A stretch of DNA of 64,000 bases from Neostapfia colusana (Eukaryota > Streptophyta > Magnoliopsida > Poales > Poaceae): assembly GCA_030760725.1 (NCBI GenBank), contig JASWHV010000003.1:111694153-111758152 (forward strand). Reading direction: 5' to 3'. The notes under the pieces are model-generated. The model was not told the DNA's origin. It made no database searches and worked only from the letters and a program-made list of their open reading frames with translations. Of this stretch, positions 1 to 10,444 are shown one piece after another. The number at the start of each line of letters is the position of its first letter. Within the stretch, counting starts at the first letter, position 1. Both the position numbers and the translations under genes were made by a program.

Positions 1-1861
1 GTTCGGACCTTTGATTAGGAGAGCTTGTTGATTGAGGAAGGTCCGAACCAGCAGTAGTGACTGTTGGTGCTGGTTGTGGTGCAAAATCAGCAGCTTGATC
101 GTTATTTACTTCCGAGTTTTCGGGCAGCAGCACCACTTCTTTATCTTCTTCAATAAAAATACTCTCCCCCTGTGGATATGGATCCGGACCTGCAATATCG
201 GAGCTAGTACTTGGGCTAGCTTCATCAAAAGAAACCTCGTAAGTCTCCACAATTTTGTTAGTGTCAAGTAAAAGCACACGGTAGCCTCTAGTATGGGATG
301 GATAACCAAGAAACATGCCATCAACAGATCTAGCTTCAAATTTTTCAAAATTACCATGTTTCTTAACAAAGCATTTGCAACCAAAAACCCTAAAGTGTGT
401 AACACTAGGCCTATGTCCAAACCGGAGCTCATATGGGGTTTTTCCAAGCTTAGCACGCAAGAAAACACGATTTGAGACATAACAAGCGGTTGCAATTGCA
501 TCAGCCCGAAATTTCCTAGGAGTTTGATATTCATCAAGCATAGTCCTAGCCATCTCAACTAAGGTCCTGTTCTTTCTTTCTACGACACCATTTTGTTGTG
601 GTACATAGGGTGAAGAGTATTGATGATCTATTCCATTTTCAGCACAAAAGTGATCAAAGGATTGGTTTTTAAATTCAGTTCCGTTATCACTTCTAATTGC
701 TTTTAATGATCCTGGGTGATCAATAGATAATCTAAGAAATAAGGTTCTAAAATGACTAAAAGCTTCATTCTTAGATGCCATAAAATAAACCCAAGAATAT
801 CTGGAATAATCATCAACAATCACAAGCACATACCATTTACCTACGAAGGATTGAACACGTGTGGGACCTACTGTGTCAAGATGTAAAAGCTGTCCCGGTT
901 CAGCTGTCATGGTCATTGTGAGAGGAGCATGTGAACCTGCAACAAACTTAGCATGTCTACAAGAAGAGCACACAATATCATTGTCCTTTTTAAGCTTCGG
1001 CAGCCCACTTATGCGATCGAGAGCACTAACACGAGTGAGATGATCAAAGCCTATGTGACCAAGTCTACGATGCCAAAAATATAGATCCTTTGTATCATTA
1101 GCAACTAGACACCGATGCTTAGAAGTTGACAAATCAAAATCAGCTTTAAAAACTCTTCCAAACCTAGACATGTTAAGCAAAAGCTCACCTTTTGAATCTA
1201 CAACCTTGCAGCAATTTTTAGCAAAGCTAACCTCTAGATTTTCATCTAGCAATTGTGAAACCGAAAGCAAGTTGTATTTCAAATTTTTAACAAGTGCCAC
1301 ATCTTTCAAAGTGTAGAGATTGTTTACTCTTTCCGAACCTTTAGCAATTATGGGAGTAGAAGAGTTATCGGCGAAAGTAACATTTTCTACACGTGACACA
1401 AAAGAGAGAGAGGAGAACCATTCTTTGTTACCGGTCATGTGGCGTGAGCAACCTGAATCCACAATCCAAATGTTCTCCTTCCTCAAACGCGAAACCTACA
1501 CAGCAACACAATACGTCGATGACTCAATACTGGGGTTAGTTAAAAGACTTTTAGGAATCCAGTACTGAGTCACACGACGTCCAGCAGGAATAACACGCAA
1601 AAGCTGAGAAGGTACAGCAGGTTTATGAGCCAAACATTGAAAATTTTTGTTCCCAACTACTGACTTAGAAGATGTGTTATATGTAGCACAAAAAACAGTA
1701 GGTCCGGGAGCAAGTTTTTGACTCATTACAGCAGGTTGCAAGCTCCGAACATTCGGTCTAGCAGATTTTGCTTGGTTGTTATGTGATCTAGCAAGTATTC
1801 TTTGTTTCTTATCGTGTTTAGCTAGTCTATAACAAAAATCCATGACATGACCATCTCTACC
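1..1861 (-). pseudogene. copia pol: end of gag, protease, GAG-pre-integrase, integrase
   Basis: Reading the minus strand from 1861 leftward gives the second half of a gag zinc knuckle, a linker, an aspartic protease motif (IWIVDSGCSRHMTG, ~1405-1460), a GAG-pre-integrase zinc region (FWHRRLGHIGFDHL then CSSC, ~970-1080), and the integrase core. The core has catalytic Asp in HLDTVGPTR (~870), Asp in RSDNGTEFK (~680) and Glu in NGVVERKNR (~570). It continues to LGYPSHTRGYRV (~290) and an acidic linker, still open at position 1. A single in-frame TAG at 1496-1498 breaks the frame just before the protease. CAG to TAG is the simplest explanation. Apart from that the frame is open and the catalytic residues are kept, so the copy is fairly young. 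It would act in cytoplasmic virus-like particles and in nuclear integration. Confidence 0.92.
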
Positions 1862-1976
1862 TGTCACACCCAGTTTTTCCGAAGAACAACCGAGTGAATA
1901 TCACATGTATGAGAAAATGATCCTGGCATACATGTGATATTCACTCGGTTGTTCTTCGGAAAAACTGGGTGTGACA
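1862..1976 (+). repeat. 5' LTR remnant of element A: perfect 50-bp-arm palindrome
   Basis: The left arm 1862-1911 is the exact reverse complement of the right arm 1927-1976 (50 of 50 positions); the 15-nt spacer is 1912-1926. The right arm and spacer equal the last ~65 bp of the 3' LTR (10627-10691), with one difference in the spacer. The left arm does not match the start of the 3' LTR, which begins TGTAACACCCC. The remaining ~3.3 kb of LTR, including the promoter, is absent. The 3' LTR itself contains a 12-bp inverted repeat (ATCACATGTATG / CATACATGTGAT) at the same place, which could seed a fold-back. Confidence 0.95.
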
Positions 1977-1980
1977 GAGG

Positions 1981-1993
1981 TGGTATCAGAGCC
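1981..1993 (+). other. Primer-binding site, tRNA-Met(i), element A
   Basis: TGGTATCAGAGCC follows the LTR end after a 4-nt spacer (GAGG). It is complementary to the 3' end of plant initiator methionine tRNA, the usual minus-strand primer for chromoviruses. It is not a tRNA gene. Confidence 0.95.
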
Positions 1994-2193
1994 AAGGTTG
2001 CCCGTAGGAACGTGGACCTAGGTAGAAATGGACGTATTTAAGGGCCCTATTTTCTTAAAAACTATTTTCCAAGGTGTGGGTTGAAAAGTGTTATTTAAGG
2101 AGTCATTTTCTTCATCTTACCCCAACTTTCATTCATAATAGGATTTTTGTTTGAGAGTTTATCTAACCTAATTTTAAATTCTTTTTGTTTTAG

Positions 2194-2466
2194 ATGGTTC
2201 GCGTGATTCGTACCGCTCGCAAGTCCACAGGAGGGAGAGTTCCCGTAGTAGCCCTTGCCGAAAGAGAGGAGATGGAAATGAACTGTGTGTCACCGCGAAT
2301 GATACATGGACTCCTGACTCCCCGGATCGCCGAGCGATCAGGCATCGTCGCACTTCTCCACCAGCAGCCTCCCCATCCAAAGCAGAGTCAGAAGGCAGCC
2401 AAAATGATGAGGAAGATCCCGAGGAGCCAGCTCAAGAAAACGAGTAGCGTAGAGCCTTTCCCTTAA
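2194..2466 (+). CDS. Leader ORF of element A with histone H3-like N terminus
   Basis: A 90-codon ORF lies between PBS and gag. Its ATG comes immediately after a pyrimidine-rich stretch ending in TTTTAG, which looks like a 3' splice site. After the initiator Met, residues 1-21 align without gaps to the histone H3 tail: R2, T6-A7-R8-K9-S10-T11-G12-G13, P16, L20 and A21 are identical, and K14 is replaced by R. About 25 codons in, the downstream sequence reads better in a different frame. That frame is rich in S, P, E and D and stops at 2445-2447, so the annotated C-terminal half is probably frameshifted. No catalytic domain is visible. It may be the first exon of a separate small protein or of an alternative gag. 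Possible roles (histone mimic, substrate of H3K9 methyltransferases, ligand of the element's own chromodomain) are inference. A chance match or a captured host H3 fragment are alternatives. Confidence 0.6.
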   Translation: MVRVIRTARKSTGGRVPVVALAEREEMEMNCVSPRMIHGLLTPRIAERSGIVALLHQQPPHPKQSQKAAKMMRKIPRSQLKKTSSVEPFP

Positions 2467-2750
2467 ATTAGAAGGATGTCGAGTAGTCGAGTCGTTACGT
2501 AGTTAATGGTGTGTTAATGCTTGGTGTGTGACGTGAGTTGTGGAAGCCATGAGCAATTGTCCACAGCCTCGTCTTTAGATTGTTTTGCTTTGGTGGGTGA
2601 ACCCACATGAAATAATAGTGCATCTATTTGGTGTGAGATATGAACCCTTGTAAAAGTATAACAAAGCCTCAACATGTCAAAGTACAAACAAAATGAAAGT
2701 AGTAAGATGATACTAAATGCTTTCAAATTAACATTGGTTGATTCTGCCAG
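2467..2750 (+). other. Noncoding leader between small ORF and gag, element A
   Basis: 284 bp without a convincing frame. It ends in TTCTGCCAG directly abutting the gag ATG, a second 3' splice-site-like junction in this leader. I see no other feature. Confidence 0.6.
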
Positions 2751-5700
2751 ATGGCCGGAAGAGGAAAAGGACGTGCTGCCAACCCCGCCAACAACAACGA
2801 TGAGGCATGCAACCCTCATCTTTCTGGAGGCCAGGACCGGGGTGGTCCCCGTGAAGGAGTTGATCCCCTCCACCAAATGCTGGAGAATCAGAATCAGCTC
2901 ATCCAGAACTTGACTCAAGTGGTGGCCAACTTGCATCAAGTTCCATCTCCACAAGCTGCACCACGCCAACCAAGGTTGAGTGAGTTTCTAGGAACTCAAC
3001 CTCCAAAGTTTGCAAGTGCTGCTGAACCTCTGGAGGCAGATGATTGGCTGAAGACCATTGAAAGTAAGATGAGGATTATACAATGCCAAGGGTATGAGAG
3101 GGTGCTGTTTGCCTCTCATCAATTGCATGGACCTGCTGCTGATTGGTGGACCGCCTACGTGGCCTCCCATCATGACCCTGAGAACATCACTTGGGAAGAG
3201 TTCAAGCGTAGCTTCCGCAACCATTACATCCCAAGAGGTGAACTCAAAAACAAGAGGAAGGAGTTTTTGGGACTGCAGCAGGGAAACATGACGGTGAGGG
3301 AATACCTCACTAAATTTACTCAACTATCCCGTTATGCCCCACGAGACATAGAGACTGATGAGCAGAAACAAGATTGTTTCGTGGAAGGGCTTACCGCAGA
3401 GATGCAGTGTGCAATGTATTCAAATGAGTATGAAAGCTTCCAAAAGATGGTGGACAGAGCATTTGTGGTAGAAAGGAAGCTAAAGGCCCTGGAAAATGAG
3501 AATAAGAGGAAGGCCGGGTGGTCACATCAAGCCTCAGGGAGCAACACCCGCCCACGTATGATGCAGCAACCTACGGGGCAGACGAGCCGTGCTGCGGTAC
3601 CCTATTCAGCACCAAGAGGGTACAACCCAAACTACAGGCCTTCCGCAGCACCAGCACAGCCGCAACGTCAGTTTGTGCAGCAACCTCGCCCCGCATATCC
3701 ACCTCGACCCGCAGTGCAAGGACCCCCAAACCAACCCCAAGACAACAAAGGCCAGGCATCTAAGATTGGGGTGCAATGTTTTAGCTGTGGTGAAGTGGGG
3801 AACTACGCCCATAAATGCCCAAAGAAGAAGCCTGCGCCGCCACAACAGCAGAATGTAATGAGAGGACGGGTGAACCACGTCACTATGGAGGAAGCACAAG
3901 AGGCACCCGACGTGGTAGTTGGTAAGTTTCCTGCCAATTTACACCTTGCAACTCTGCTGTTTGATTCTGGTGCTACCCACTCGTTCATTGCTCAAGGGTT
4001 TGTTAAGAAGCATGACCTAGCAACCACACAAATGAACCATATGCTAGCCGTAAACTCTCCAGGTGGAGAAATAAGGACAAGAAAAGTGTGTCCCAAAGTG
4101 AACCTAGACATTAATGGGGTAGTATTTACTGCTAACCTCATAGTGATAGATTCACAAGGGATAGATATTATTTTGGGTATGGATTGGTTGACCAAACATA
4201 AAGGAATCATCCATTATTCGACCAGAACGGTGGAACTAACTCACCCTAGTGGCACAAGAGTAAAGTTCATAACGAAACACGAGCCTAGGAGGGACATTAA
4301 ATTAAATCAAGTGGAGGTGAAAGTTGAGGAAATCAGGACTATCAGGGAATATCCAGATGTTTTTCCGGAGGAGTTGCCAGGTATGCCTCCCGATCGTGAA
4401 GTGGAATTCGCAATTGAGCTAGTACCGGGAACAGCCCCGATATACAAGAGACCTTATCGGACGGACTCCAAGCAGCTAGAAGAACTCAAGGATCATTTGA
4501 GAGAATTGACGGAGAAGGGGTATATTCGCCCTAGTTCCTCACCATGGGGAGCTCCGGTGATATTTGTGCCCAAGAAAGACGGAACCCAAAGGTTATGCAT
4601 GGATTACCGTGCTTTGAATGAGGTAACCATCAAGAACAAGTACCCATTGCCTCGCATTGAAGACTTGTTTGATCAGTTGAGGGGAGATTGTATGTTCTCG
4701 AAAATTGATCTCAGGTCGGGATACCACCAACTCAAGATAAGGCAATCTGATATTCCCAAGACAGCTTTCGTATCTCGGTACGGACTGTATGAATACACTG
4801 TCATGCCTTTCGGGCTAACCAATGCCCCAGCATACTTCATGTATCTCATGAACAAAGTATTCATGGAATATCTGGACAAATTTGTGGTGGTTTTCATAGA
4901 TGACATTCTCGTCTTCTCCAAAAATGAAGAAGAACATGAGAAACATCTAAGGATGGTGTTGCCGAGGCTGAGAGAACACCAACTATATGCCAAGTTGAGC
5001 AAGTGTGAGTTTTGGCTGAAGAGAGTTCCCTTTTTAGGACATATAATCTCGGAGGGAGGAATCTCCATAGATCCCGCCAAAATCGAGGATATACAGAAGT
5101 GGAAGACCCCTGAAAATGTCGGGGAAGTTCGAAGCTTTTTGGGATTGGCTGGATACTATCGACGGTTTATTGAGGGATTCTCCAAGATCTCGAAACCTCT
5201 CACCAAACTGTTGGAGAAGGGAATCACATTCACCTGGACGCCACAGTGCGAGACGAGCTTTCAGGAGCTAAAGAAGAGATTGACAACAGCCCCAGTGTTG
5301 GTTATGCCAGATATGCAGAAGAATTTCACAGTGTACTGCGATGCCTCTGGAAATGGGTTGGGATGTGTTCTCATGCAAGAAGGATATGTCGTGGCTTATG
5401 CATCCCGGCAGCTTCGGAAGCACGAGAAGAACTATCCTACACATGACCTAGAACTAGCCGCAGTGGTACACGCGTTGAAAATTTGGCAACACTATTTGAT
5501 GGGGAAGAGGACAGAGATATATACGGATCATAAGAGTTTGAAGTACATATTCACACAGCCAGACCTCAACCTCAGACAAAGGAGATGGCTAGAGCTAATC
5601 AATGACTTTGATGTGGGCATCAACTATCATCCCGGGAAAGCAAACGTCGTGGCCGATGCTTTGAGTCGGAAAGTGCAGGTCAATAAGTTGAGCTTGAAGG

Positions 5701-7220
5701 ACATGCCTGCAGAATTGAAGGGCGAGGTTATAAGGCTCAATCTATGTCTAGTAAATAGTAGTGAATCCATCGCCATGGAAGTGGACTCCACACTCGAGCG
5801 AGACATACGCGAGGGCCAAAAGAATGATGAGAAGATACAGGAAATCAGGCAACTCCTCAAGGAAAATAAAGCTCAAGGTTTCAGAGAGGATGAACAAGGT
5901 ACGGTGTGGCACGGGAAAAGGATCTGTGTGCCAGAAGTAAAGGAGATCCGTGAATTAATTTTGAAGGAGGCTAACGATTCCGACTATTCCATTCATCCTG
6001 GGAGTACGAAGATGTACCAGGACCTCAAGAGCAGGTATTGGTGGTATGGCATGAAGCGAGATGTCGCGGAACATGTTGCCCTATGTGACACATGTCAGTT
6101 GGTGAAAGCAGAACATCAACGACCCGCGGGATTATTGCAACCACTCAAAGTGCTTGAATGGAAATGGGAAGAAATCAGCATGGATTTCATCATGGGATTG
6201 CCTAGGACCCAATCCGGATATGATTCAATATGGGTCATCATTGATAGGCTAACCAAAGTAGCTCACTTCATCCCCGTGAAGGAAAGCTACAGCGGATCCA
6301 AATTGGCAGAGTTGTACATGTCAAGGATCGTGTGTTACCATGGAGTGCCAAAGAAGATTGTGTCGGATCGAGGGACACAGTTCACCTCAAGGTTCTAGCA
6401 GAAGTTGCACAAAACCATGGGAACCCATCTGAACTTTAGTTCTGCCTATCATCCCCAAACTGATGGGCAGACGGAAAGAACCAATCAGATCCTTGAAGAT
6501 ATGCTAAGGGCATGTGCACTCAAAAACAATCGGAGTTGGGACAAGAACTTACCGTATGCAGAGTTTTCCTATAACAACAGCTATCAAGCTAGTATGAAGA
6601 TTTCACCGTTTGAAGCCTTGTACGGGAGGAAGTGCAGAACTCCCCTATTTTGGAACCAAACAGGAGAAAGTAAAGTGTTTGGTCCAGAAGTGCTACAAGA
6701 AGCCGAGGCGAAGGTGAGGGAGATTCACAACAACTTGAGGATAGCACAGACACGCCAAAAGAGCTATGCTGATGTATGAAGAAGAGAGCTCGTTTTCAAC
6801 GTGGGAGACTATGTTTACCTCAAGGTGTTCCCTATCAGAGGACTTCGTCGGTTCAAGGTGAAAGGGAAGTTGTCACCTCGATACATCGGACCCTTTCAAG
6901 TTTTGGAAAGGAAAGGCGAAGTGGCGTATCAACTAGAGTTACCGGTTCATCTATCGGATGTGCACGATGTATTCCATGTGTCACAACTCAAGAAATGTCT
7001 GAGGACGCCTGAAGAGGTGTTACCCATGAATGAAGTGGATGTAGCTGAGGATTTGTCTTATGCCGAGCAACCATACAAGATTTTGGAGACAATGGAACGC
7101 CTCACCAGAAATAAAAAAATCCGGATGTGCAAGGTGCAGTGGAAGCATCACTCAGAAGAGGAAGCCACCTGGGAGCGGGAAGATGAGCTCAAGGCACAAT
7201 TTCCGGAATTATTTTCTTAG
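2751..7220 (+). pseudogene. gag-pol polyprotein of element A, two premature stops
   Basis: A single frame of 1,490 codons contains retrotransposon gag (residues ~60-260), a zinc knuckle (~343, CFSCGEVGNYAHKCP), aspartic protease (LLFDSGATHSF, ~405), RT (VVFIDDILVF, ~716), RNase H (VYCDASGNGLG, ~862), integrase zinc region (~1080-1117), integrase core (MDFIMGLP, SDRGTQF and the Glu in GQTERTN) and a C-terminal chromodomain-like tail ending at 7220. Breaks: TAG at 6396-6398 where related copies have Trp, and TGA at 6777-6779 where an Arg codon is expected. The zinc-knuckle His is Asn, and the first His of the integrase HHCC site is Asn (KEANDS, where element D has KEAHDS). RT, protease and RNase H catalytic residues look intact. 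All parts stay in one frame, so decay is by point mutation. Gag-pol fusion without a frameshift is usual for these elements. Confidence 0.95.
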
Positions 7221-7246
7221 AAACACCAATCTCGAGGACGAGATTT

Positions 7247-7265
7247 CTTTTAAGGGGGGTAGAGC
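7247..7265 (+). other. Polypurine tract, element A
   Basis: TTTTAAGGGGGGTAGAGC lies immediately upstream of the 3' LTR start at 7266. It is the RNase H-resistant primer site for plus-strand DNA. It follows the sequence encoding the end of the chromodomain tail by about 30 bp. Confidence 0.9.
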
Positions 7266-7672
7266 TGTAACACCCCAAAATTTTGATTCAAAACCTTAAA
7301 TCATGTTAAGAGGGGAATTTAAAATTTTTTGGACGTGTTGCATGTTTTGCAAAAATTCAAATTCAAACTGGAATTCAAATTAAACTCAAATCAGAAAAGA
7401 AATGGAAAAAGAAAAAGAGAAAACAGAAAAAAACCGGCCAGTGGGCCGAAACCCACCAGCCGGCCCAACTTACCCCGCGCCAGCCCGCAGCCGCGCGCCC
7501 GCGTTTTCTCACGCTGACAGGTGGGACCCACCCGGGCTTCATCTTCCACCTCGCGCCGCGCCGGACTCTCTCTCACCGAATCCAAACCAATCGGAACTGC
7601 TGCGGATCACAACCGAATTTCGCTCGAGGAGGAAACGGACATGATCTAAACCACCCCGCCGCCCTCTCCCGT

Positions 7673-7680
7673 CTATAAAA
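7673..7680 (+). promoter_or_regulatory. TATA box of element A LTR
   Basis: TATAAAA within GTCTATAAAAACCCCGG, in the GC-rich part of the LTR about 407 bp from its start. This is the only good TATA motif in the region and probably marks the U3/R boundary roughly 30 bp downstream. The 5' LTR has lost this segment, so only the 3' LTR could fire, outward into copia sequence. Confidence 0.7.
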
Positions 7681-9219
7681 ACCCCGGCCCCATTCTGTTT
7701 TTCCCACGCGATCGCCGATTTTTACTCCGGTGAGAACCGAGACTTCTCCGGTGAATTCCGGCCGATCTAAGCTCGGAAACTCCGATCTAACTCGCTGGTC
7801 TTGATCCACCGCCTCCGGGGAAACTTGCAGGTGCAGAAAACTCGGTGACTTGCGGTGTAAACACAGCGCCGACGAGCTTCGCCGTGGTTTTGCCTCGGAC
7901 CTCGCCGCCGATCACTTTCCAGGACCTCGGAGCTCAAGAAAACCCCCGAGGTGAGATCCCCGACCTCCCCTCTACCGATCTATGCCATAAGATCACAGTT
8001 CTAGGCAGAATTCTCGAGGATCCGAAAGTTTCCGGCGAGATCGCCGCTTCCCGCCGCCGTGCGCCGCCGGCAGTGCCGCCCGCGCTCGATTAGAGCGACG
8101 TGGCCGCTTGTGCGCCGTTTATTTTAAATCGCACGGTAGGGTTTAAATCCCCGCGTACCGGTTCGACGTTATAATCTCAGCCGTCGGTTTAAAATCGGAC
8201 GGTCCACGTCAGCCCCCCGTTATAAAGACTGGAAATCTTACGTGCTACCCCCTGGGGTTCTCGGGAAATAAGAGCTAGCCCCGGAAACTTCTGATCTAGC
8301 CCCTGGAACTCCAGAAAATCATGTAAATTCATTTAAAAATCAGTTTTAGCCCCTGGACTTAATAAAAATTAGGAAAAACACCTCTGATAAGTGCAGCTAG
8401 ACCCCTGGAAATTCTGAAAATAATATTATAGACCCTGTAATGGGGTGAGTTTATCTTTTTAGCCCTGTTTAGTATTTAATTTAGGAAATTGAATATGTAA
8501 CTAGTGTTTAAAAATTAAAAAGTGGGACAAACATATTGTCAAAATTAAGTTAAGGACTTTCTCAGTGTTTAGGAAATTTTGGAGTGAGATAAAAACATAT
8601 TTTGGACTGAATTGAATCTGTTTAATTTATTATTAACAATTAGGGACACATTTTTAAGTAATAAATAGTTTTAGAAAATAGGGAAAATAATTATGAAATA
8701 GTTTACATCAGAGGCAAAGGTCAAAATATGTTATTAAATTATTTAGGACTAGAACCTATTCTGTTTAGATGATGTGTATTACTAATTTCATAATAAAATA
8801 CACAATTATGCATAGGAATATAAATCTGAAAATATAGCAACTAGTAAATGATAAATGGAGTTTTTAAAATCCAAAGAGTTCAGTTTAGGGTTGGTAGAAA
8901 TTATGAAGGCACATATGGGGAAGAAAAATACTTTTCATACACACTTGGTAGTGAAAAGGTGTAGTAGTTGAATATAAGAAATTTATTGGAAACTCATATA
9001 TATAGTATGTAAGTATAAATGTGGACACAAAAGTAGGAATCATATACACATGGTTAAAAGTGCATGCAAGCCACAACTCAACACACATAAAGTAACCACA
9101 ACACATATAATGGTAAAGAACTTTCATAAATGTGAATGTGTGGTTTGTATGAAGTAGAAGTGTGAACTATGTCTTATGATTGTTGTTTTTCTTTTGCTAT
9201 GTGTGATGGTATGATGTAG

Positions 9220-10444
9220 AACCTGCTCAAGAGCAAGTTATTCCTTTCCAAGACCAGGACTACCCATTTCAAGAGCAGCAAGAAGGAGGCAAGTGTCCTT
9301 GACCACTTTGATCCTATGCTAGGATGTGTAGATAGAATTATTTGCATTGTCAAACGAAATATGAAACCCATGTTAGGAAGTTTCCCTAGAATTGCATTAT
9401 CTTGTTTCCTTGTAGCTTGGGTTGGGATTTATTTTATCATGTCATTTATTATTATGCATATGCTTAGCCATGCTTAGAATGGGATATTTAGGATATGAGA
9501 TCATCAGTTTATTTTACCATACTCTTGAATGAGATATTGTGAGTTATGTAGAGGTAGGGATCAAGGTAAGTTCGATGTTTTGGTTGTGTGTTGGGTGCAC
9601 GAGACTTGGGTTTGTGTTTAGTACTTGCCTGGATCCTAAGGACCGGTTCATGGAGCATGTAACCTGGCTTTACCGTGCCAACCACATGCTGAGATGGGGC
9701 AGCTTGGCCAATTAATTAGGTGTATCCCCGGCGTAGTATGGGTGTGTTGGATGGTGCGGGGAATAGGTGTCAGCTGGACTACCATATGAACCGCAAGGCT
9801 CAAGAGGGGACCACTGCAGCGGGGTTGGAGCCTCTTGTATGCTGTTAGGGGTGAAACCTCAGTGGGCCCACGCTCGTCGGGAATCCCTTTGTAAAGGCTT
9901 CGTAGTGATCTCCTGGCTACACACCTGGGAAGTGTGAATGTGGTTCGCAGCCACTAGCATAATGGAGGTTCTTTTAGTCCATCCGGCAACGGGGGATGAA
10001 ATCACTACATGTGGGTACAGTGGTACAAACTCTGCAGAGTCAAAACTGTCATGACAGCCGTGCTCACGGTCAAGAGCGTCTTGGACTTATTCATGATTAG
10101 AGGATTGATGGTTTTGGAAGTTGTGAATGTTAAGCGGGGAGCTTAACATCGGAAATGATGTTATGGTTATTTGATTATGATGAGGGTATGGGAGCTTGGG
10201 ACCATTTCATCTATGTAGTAATGTAGGTGCTTAAAAAGCTAAGGTGATAGGAATTAATTGCATAGTGCTTTAACCATGAGTTCAACCTCTCCTTGTTCTA
10301 GCCATGCATGATATAATTTTCCCACACTTGCTGAGTACCCTTGGTACTCAACCTTGCATATTTGTTGGTTTATATTGCTGCTCAGGTCAAGATAATGAGG
10401 TGGTGTATAATGACCAAGACTTTGGACCCGAAGAAGGTTTCTAG
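9220..10444 (+). other. Two exon-like frames inside element A LTR (9220-9288, 10386-10444)
   Basis: The first segment follows ATGATGTAG and ends before GGCAAG, a GC-type donor. Its 69 nt read as 2 nt + 22 codons + 1 nt, Gln/Glu-rich (EQVIPFQDQDYPFQEQQEG). The second follows TTGCTGCTCAG and reads 2 nt + 18 codons + TAG at 10442-10444 (GQDNEVVYNDQDFGPEEGF). Phases 1+2 join to a Gly codon. The opposite-strand copy keeps the second segment open at 62940-62998 with three conservative-looking changes. A donor-like CGAG/GTGAG at 7951/7952 upstream is phase-compatible, but no ATG was found between the TATA box and that donor, so a start codon is unresolved. Splicing and translation are inferred. Confidence 0.45.

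Noticed and set aside
1862..1976. Palindrome as a MITE or fold-back transposon
   Set aside because: The right half equals the LTR end of the same element, the PBS follows at once, and the TSD pairs with 10692-10696, not with sequence right after the palindrome.
3518..3899. Overlapping alternative-frame ORFs in element A gag
   Set aside because: They are shadows of the Pro/Gln-rich linker of gag, without independent support.
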